Origin: Hominimerdicola alba
Lineage (GTDB): Bacteria; Bacillota; Clostridia; Oscillospirales; Ruminococcaceae
Reading direction: 5' to 3'
Assembly (NCBI RefSeq): GCF_900109655.1
Contig: NZ_FOAT01000005.1
Coordinates: forward strand, 64,001 to 128,000
Length of the DNA: 64,000 bases
Shown here: positions 59,617 through 64,000 of the stretch, piece by piece
Layout: every line of letters starts with the position of its first letter
Position numbering within the stretch: the first letter of the stretch is position 1
The notes under the pieces: generated by a model
Database searches by the model: none
Told to the model about the DNA's origin: nothing
Seen by the model: the letters and a program-made list of their open reading frames with translations, nothing else
Translations under genes and position numbers: made by a program

Positions 59617-60702
59617 ATGGCAAAGCTTAAAGTTGCTGTCATTTTCGGCGGCAAATCCAATGAACATGATGTATCGGTAGTCTCAGCGGCTCACGTTATA
59701 CGCAGTATCAGCGCGAATTCCGACCGCTATGAGATAATCTGCATAGGTATAACCAAAAAGGGTCACTGGGTAAGATTCATGGGAAGCGTGGAGGATATCG
59801 AGAACGGCAGCTGGGCTGAGAATCCCGACAACGCTGCCTGCATATTCAGCCCCGACCCCGTACACCGCGGCTTTATACAGCTGGAAAATGACGGCAGCTA
59901 CACCAATATAAAGGTAGATGCTGTATTCCCCGTGCTCCACGGCAAAAACGGCGAGGACGGTACTATACAGGGCATATTCCAGATGGCTGAGATACCCTTT
60001 GTGGGCTGTGACCTTCTGTCTTCTGCCTGCTGCATGGACAAGGACGTTACACATACCATACTTGAAGCTCACGGCATACGCACCGCTAAGTGGATAAGCA
60101 TGATATACCGCGATATGAAGCAGCTTGATGAAAAGTGTGCACAGATGGAGAAAGAGCTTGGCTATCCTATGTACGTTAAGCCAGCTAACTGCGGTTCTTC
60201 CGTGGGTATATCTAAGGCTCACAACTACGATGAACTGAAAGCAGGCATCAAGGCGGCATTCTCTCATGACCAGAAAGTTGTGGTTGAGCAGGGCATCGTA
60301 GGCATTGAACTTGAATGTGCAGTTATGGGCAACGATGAGCCTTTCGCTTCAACCGTAGGCGAGATAGCTGCTGCTAACGAGTTCTATGATTATGATGCAA
60401 AGTACAATAATGCTGATTCAAAGACTTACATACCCGCAAGAGTATCCGAAGATAAGATAAACGAGGTTCGTGAAGCGGCTGTAAAGGCATTCAAGGCTAT
60501 GGGCTGCGAGGGTCTTGCAAGATGCGACTTCTTCCTTTCCGATAAGGGCGAAGTGATACTCAACGAGATAAATACTCTCCCCGGTCATACCAAGATTAGT
60601 ATGTACCCCAAGCTGATGGAACACGCAGGCATAAGCTATGCCGAGCAGGAAGACAGGCTGATAAAGCTTGCTCTTGACAGATCGGAAGTGGATTATGAAT
60701 AA
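59617..60702 (+). CDS. ddl: D-alanine--D-alanine ligase
   Basis: The 361-residue ATP-grasp enzyme makes the D-Ala-D-Ala dipeptide of peptidoglycan. It has the N-terminal VIFGGKSNEHDVSVVSA, HGKNGEDGTIQG, KPANCGSSVGISKA (ATP loop), the omega loop EFYDYDAKY with the Tyr typical of D-Ala-D-Ala and not D-lactate ligases, and LNEINTLPGHT. Start ATG 59617 has AAAGGA upstream. It overlaps murI by 8 bases. Confidence 0.96.
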   Translation: MAKLKVAVIFGGKSNEHDVSVVSAAHVIRSISANSDRYEIICIGITKKGHWVRFMGSVEDIENGSWAENPDNAACIFSPDPVHRGFIQLENDGSYTNIKVDAVFPVLHGKNGEDGTIQGIFQMAEIPFVGCDLLSSACCMDKDVTHTILEAHGIRTAKWISMIYRDMKQLDEKCAQMEKELGYPMYVKPANCGSSVGISKAHNYDELKAGIKAAFSHDQKVVVEQGIVGIELECAVMGNDEPFASTVGEIAAANEFYDYDAKYNNADSKTYIPARVSEDKINEVREAAVKAFKAMGCEGLARCDFFLSDKGEVILNEINTLPGHTKISMYPKLMEHAGISYAEQEDRLIKLALDRSEVDYE

Positions 60703-61516
60703 CTCACCTATTGGCGTATTCGATTCGGGCGTGGGCGGACTTACCTGCGTCAAAGAACTCACAAAGCTCCTGCCCCACGAGGATATAGTATACCTCGGCG
60801 ATACCGCGAGAGTCCCCTACGGTACGCGAAGCAAGGAAACAATAGCTGAATACACCGCACAGGATATGGAATTTCTCAGGGGACACAACGTAAAGATGAT
60901 ACTTGTTGCCTGCGGCACAGCATCTTCTGTTATAATGTCCAGCCCCGAATTCAGCGGAAAGACAGAGCCCAGCTACAGCGGAGTTGTAATGCCAGCCGCA
61001 CACGCTGCCTGCGCATCTACCAAAAACGGCAGGATAGGCGTTATCGCTACGGGTGCTACTATCAGGAGCGGAAGCTACGGCAAGGTCATCAGGAGCATCG
61101 ACCCGAGTGCTAAGGTGATAGGCAAGGCTTGCCCTATGTTCGTGCCGCTGGTGGAAAACGGCTATATCGGCAAGGATTGCGCTCCTACCAGATATTTCGC
61201 TGAGGAATACCTTGAATGTATGAAGCGCGAACAGGTGGATACACTGATACTGGGCTGTACACACTATCCCCTGCTGGCTGACCTTATCTCGGACATCATG
61301 GGGGAGGGCGTAAAGCTGATATCCGCAGGTGCCGAGCTTGCAAGGTTCGCAGTCAAGACCCTCACATACAGCGATGAGCTGGCAGACCGTGAGGAGCAGG
61401 GCAGTCAGAAGCTTTACTGCACCGACAGCCCCGAACTTTTCTCGGAAAACGTGGAAAGATTTCTGGGAGAGAGCTTTTCGGGCACGGTTGAGAAATGTGT
61501 GCTGACAGCCCACTGA
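60695..61516 (+). CDS. murI: Glutamate racemase
   Basis: The 273-residue cofactor-independent racemase makes D-glutamate for peptidoglycan. It has FDSGVGGLT (8-16), the first catalytic Cys in LVACGTASS, and the second in ILGCTHYPLL. Start ATG 60695 overlaps the end of ddl, so both enzymes of the D-amino-acid branch are coupled. Confidence 0.96.
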   Translation: MNNSPIGVFDSGVGGLTCVKELTKLLPHEDIVYLGDTARVPYGTRSKETIAEYTAQDMEFLRGHNVKMILVACGTASSVIMSSPEFSGKTEPSYSGVVMPAAHAACASTKNGRIGVIATGATIRSGSYGKVIRSIDPSAKVIGKACPMFVPLVENGYIGKDCAPTRYFAEEYLECMKREQVDTLILGCTHYPLLADLISDIMGEGVKLISAGAELARFAVKTLTYSDELADREEQGSQKLYCTDSPELFSENVERFLGESFSGTVEKCVLTAH

Positions 61517-61567
61517 TGCATTTGGCAGGATAAGTAAAATAAGCTGACCGATGTTAGGAGAATGAGC

Positions 61568-62008
61568 TTGGATAAAAAAGAAGTTGATATCATACTCGTC
61601 AGCCGTCAGTACGAGGACTTTGACGATGACCCTGTGAATTACGAGCAGACAGAAGTGCTCTCGGTGGGAACATACGAAAAGACCGCAAACGGCTATCTGA
61701 TAGAGTATGAAGAAAGCGAAGCTACGGGCTTCGAGGGCTGTATCACGAAGATAGAGAGCTTCGGCAAGAAAAAAGTGGTGATGTCCAGGCGGGGAAATGT
61801 ATCCTCTGAGCTGGTGATAGAACCCGGCGAGAAGCATCACTGTGTCTACGGTACGCTTTACGGCAATTTTGAAGTTGGCGTTGAGGCACGTAAGATTACC
61901 GATAAGCTCACAGATGAGGGAGGCAGGCTGTCTTTCTCGTATGTGGTAGATGTAAATTCGGGACTGATAGGCACCTTTGATATAGATATTCAACTTAAAC
62001 TGAGATAA
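61568..62008 (+). CDS. DUF1934 (YwiB-like) beta-barrel protein
   Basis: The 146-residue, lipocalin-like protein commonly precedes argS in Firmicutes, as here (14-base gap). The pattern IEYEESEATGFEGCITKIESF and the SVVD/SYVVDVNSGLIG end fit DUF1934. AGGAG is 7 bases before TTG 61568 but only 1 base before ATG 61562, so TTG is the likelier start. The function is unknown. Confidence 0.85.
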   Translation: MDKKEVDIILVSRQYEDFDDDPVNYEQTEVLSVGTYEKTANGYLIEYEESEATGFEGCITKIESFGKKKVVMSRRGNVSSELVIEPGEKHHCVYGTLYGNFEVGVEARKITDKLTDEGGRLSFSYVVDVNSGLIGTFDIDIQLKLR

Positions 62009-62022
62009 ACGGAGGAAGTAAG

Positions 62023-63783
62023 ATGCAGGATTTGATAAAGGAAGCTTTCGCGCAGGCAAGGGAACTGGTGCTGAACGCACTGGGTCAGCTGGTGGCTGAG
62101 GAGGTATTCCCCGCTGAGGCTGTTCCCGCTTTCAATATTGAGATACCCGCCGACCCCAAGAACGGCGACGTTTCCACAAATGCGGCTATGGTATGTGCAA
62201 AGCCTTTCAGGAGCGCTCCCAGAAAGATCGCTGAGGCAATAGTCGGCAAGATAGATACCACCGGAAGCTGTTTCGATAAAGTTGAGATAGCAGGTCCGGG
62301 ATTTATAAACTTCTACTACGGCAAGGGCTGGTTCGGCTCGGTAGTAAAGGCAGTTCTCGATGAGGGTACCGAGTACGGCAAGACAGATTTCGGCAAGGGC
62401 AAAAGAGCTCTGGTGGAATTCGTATCCGCTAACCCCACAGGACCCATGCACATAGGCAACGCAAGAGGCGGCGCTATCGGTGACTGTCTGGCTGCTGTTA
62501 TGGAGTATGCAGGATATGAAGTTGAGAGAGAGTTCTACATAAACGACGCAGGCAACCAGATAGAGAAGTTCGGCAAGTCCCTGAGACTGAGATATATGCA
62601 GATATGCAGTGACAAGGGTCAGGAGATAGTTGCCAGGAACCTCGATATGGACGCTTTCTGCAAGACCATATACGAAGATTCTGAAACATTCCCCATGCCC
62701 GATGATGTATACCTCGGCATGGATATCATCGCTCATGCAAAGAATTTCTTTGACGAATATGGCATGATAGCTTCTGCACAGCCCGAAGAGGAGTGCAAGA
62801 AGGCACTGGTAGACTACGCTCTGCCCAAGAATATCGATGGTCTGCACAAGGACCTTGCCAAGTACCGCATTAGCTACGATACATGGTTCAGAGAGAGCAC
62901 ACTGCACAATGACGGCTCTGTACAGGAAGTTATCGAGAAGCTGAAAGCAGGCGGATACACCTATGAGCAGGACGGTGCGCTGTGGTTCAGGACTACCGAT
63001 TTCGGTGACGAAAAGGACAGAGTGCTTGTCCGCGACAACGGCATACCTACCTACTTCGTGCCTGATATCGCTTACCACTACAACAAGCTGGCTGTACGTA
63101 AATTCGATAAAGCGATAGATATCTTCGGCGCTGACCACCACGGTTATATCCCCCGTCTGAAAGCTGCCATGACAGCTCTGGGCGTTGACGAGAAGAAGCT
63201 GGATGTAGTTATCATGCAGATGGTAAGACTTGTAAAGGACGGCGAGACCTACAAGCTGTCAAAGCGTTCAGGCAAGGCTATCACACTGAATACTCTGCTG
63301 GAAGAGATACCGATAGATGCGGCAAGATTCTTCTTCAACCTGCGTGAGCCCAACTCACAGTTCGACTTCGACCTTGACCTGGCTATCTCCAACTCCAGCC
63401 AGAACCCCGTATACTACGTTCAGTACGCACACGCACGTATATGCTCGGTGATCAAGAAGCTGAAAGAGGAGAACATCGAAGCAAAGCCCTTTACTGCTGA
63501 TATGGCTGAAGCCCTCAGCACACCCGAGGAGCTGGAGCTTGTTAAGCTGATGGCAACTCTGCCCACCACCATAACCGAAGCTGCAAAGGCTTACGACCCT
63601 GCAAAGGTGACCAAGTACGCGGTAGATATCGCTACACTGTACCACAAGTTCTACAACGCCTGCCGTATCAAGGGCGAGGAAGAGAACGTTATGCAGGCAA
63701 GACTTGCACTCTCCATGGCTGTAAAGCAGATAATCAAGAATATACTGGATATGCTGAAGATAGGCTGTCCCGAGAGTATGTAA
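62023..63783 (+). CDS. argS: Arginyl-tRNA synthetase
   Basis: The 586-residue class I synthetase has an N-terminal additional domain (about 1-110), the HIGH-type motif PTGPMHIGNARGG, the KMSKS-equivalent KLSKRSGKAI and a C-terminal DALR anticodon domain starting near 450 (NPVYYVQYAHARICSVIKKL). GGAGG precedes ATG 62023. Last gene of the murI-side unit; the terminator is at 63803. Confidence 0.97.
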   Translation: MQDLIKEAFAQARELVLNALGQLVAEEVFPAEAVPAFNIEIPADPKNGDVSTNAAMVCAKPFRSAPRKIAEAIVGKIDTTGSCFDKVEIAGPGFINFYYGKGWFGSVVKAVLDEGTEYGKTDFGKGKRALVEFVSANPTGPMHIGNARGGAIGDCLAAVMEYAGYEVEREFYINDAGNQIEKFGKSLRLRYMQICSDKGQEIVARNLDMDAFCKTIYEDSETFPMPDDVYLGMDIIAHAKNFFDEYGMIASAQPEEECKKALVDYALPKNIDGLHKDLAKYRISYDTWFRESTLHNDGSVQEVIEKLKAGGYTYEQDGALWFRTTDFGDEKDRVLVRDNGIPTYFVPDIAYHYNKLAVRKFDKAIDIFGADHHGYIPRLKAAMTALGVDEKKLDVVIMQMVRLVKDGETYKLSKRSGKAITLNTLLEEIPIDAARFFFNLREPNSQFDFDLDLAISNSSQNPVYYVQYAHARICSVIKKLKEENIEAKPFTADMAEALSTPEELELVKLMATLPTTITEAAKAYDPAKVTKYAVDIATLYHKFYNACRIKGEEENVMQARLALSMAVKQIIKNILDMLKIGCPESM

Positions 63784-63802
63784 ATGATCTTATGATAACA
63801 AA

Positions 63803-63832
63803 AGCACTTTCCCGCGGGAGAGTGCTTTTTTG
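63803..63832 (+). terminator. Terminator of argS
   Basis: Stem AGCACTTTCCC/GGGAGAGTGCT with a GC centre, followed by TTTTTT. Confidence 0.9.
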
Positions 63833-63838
63833 ATGCGT

Positions 63839-63869
63839 AAAAACAGGCTGCCGTCCGTACAGCAGCCTG
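63839..63869 (-). terminator. Terminator of the EAL gene
   Basis: Stem CAGGCTGC/GCAGCCTG (63844-63851 with 63862-63869), followed on the minus strand by TTTTTACG. Confidence 0.85.
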
Positions 63870-63874
63870 ATATA

Positions 63875-64000
63875 TCACTTATTATCATCGTACATATACT
63901 TTTCTTCAAAGTCGCCCAAAGGCATAGCCTTATCAAAGAGCCAGCCCTGTGCCTTGGTGTAGCCGCTCTGGCAGAGGATAGCCGCCTGCGCATCAGTCTC
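63875..64000 (-). CDS. EAL-domain protein, C-terminal 41 residues only
   Basis: The open frame enters from the right edge and ends at TGA 63875. It reads ETDAQAAILCQSGYTKAQGW then LFDKAMPLGDFEEKY, the end of an EAL cyclic-di-GMP phosphodiesterase domain (the usual pattern is E-T-xxQ-xxL...G-C-xxxQGYLFSKPMP). The catalytic part lies outside the window. Together with the GGDEF protein at 41807 it shows cyclic-di-GMP signalling in this organism. Confidence 0.8.
   Translation of the reverse strand, partial: ETDAQAAILCQSGYTKAQGWLFDKAMPLGDFEEKYMYDDNK

Noticed and set aside
60704-63141. Long minus-strand frames (458 and 383 codons) opposite murI, the DUF1934 gene and argS
   Set aside because: They mirror well-conserved plus-strand genes; codon bias of the sense genes produces them.

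Overview
The window looks like the chromosome of a low-to-middle GC Gram-positive anaerobe of the Clostridia, most likely a Ruminococcus-type member of the Oscillospirales. This rests on recalled family resemblance, not on a search. Supporting content: an EFR1-type flavodoxin/ferredoxin, a YerC/TrpR-like regulator next to EngB and Lon, LytR-CpsA-Psr and PASTA envelope proteins, GGDEF and EAL proteins, a TndX-type large serine recombinase, and many sigma-A promoters with exact or near-exact TTGACA and TATAAT boxes 17 bases apart.

Layout. 1-10 kb: the end of uvrC, a short deformylase-like protein, a minus-strand group of membrane, redox and DUF2461 genes, then plus-strand acetyltransferase, ABC-F and HPP-like genes, bounded by two copies of a structured dispersed repeat. 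10.4-10.8 kb: four tRNAs (Val, Asp, Gly, Cys in transcription order) with their own promoter and terminator. 11-20 kb: minus-strand housekeeping genes (hslO, a methyltransferase and yerC, engB, cdd, lon, then rpsF-ssb-rpsR). 20-22 kb: an LCP envelope protein. 22-28 kb: a tightly coupled operon of circularly permuted ATP-grasp, alpha-E, transglutaminase and two M14-type deacylase paralogues (one without its metal-binding histidines), followed by a RelA/SpoT-type synthetase. 28-35 kb: a FUSC-HAD fusion gene, then an operon with a class III aminotransferase, a polar amino acid ABC importer, a cytidylate-kinase-like protein and an Fe-alcohol dehydrogenase. 35.4-41.2 kb: a gene-poor scar and a small mobilizable element without cargo (oriT-like hairpins, MobC, relaxase, TnpW, serine recombinase). 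41-52 kb: GGDEF protein, prfB, pfkA, a PASTA pseudokinase, a glycosyltransferase, proC, two membrane proteins and a hybrid histidine kinase. 53-59 kb: an ECF sigma/anti-sigma pair, rplM-rpsI, and a second ECF sigma factor fused to its own membrane-anchored output domain, behind a duplicated ECF-type promoter. 59-64 kb: ddl-murI (peptidoglycan precursors), a DUF1934 protein, argS, and the tail of an EAL-domain gene.

Main lead. Three neighbouring minus-strand transcription units (ATP-grasp operon, FUSC-HAD gene, aminotransferase/ABC operon) each have a good promoter, then an intrinsic terminator inside the 5' leader, then the ribosome binding site. In all of them, four hairpins in total, a small hexaloop of pattern AAnGGn shares bases with the 5' arm of the terminator. 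This suggests one antitermination regulon, possibly ANTAR-controlled, joining amino-acid import and transamination to an undescribed amide- or peptide-bond chemistry. Other leads: loss of all three catalytic motifs in the PASTA kinase; a family of GAGCGT-stem hairpins with compensatory base changes; promoters nested in palindromes; and the sigma factor fused to a transmembrane sensor or output domain.
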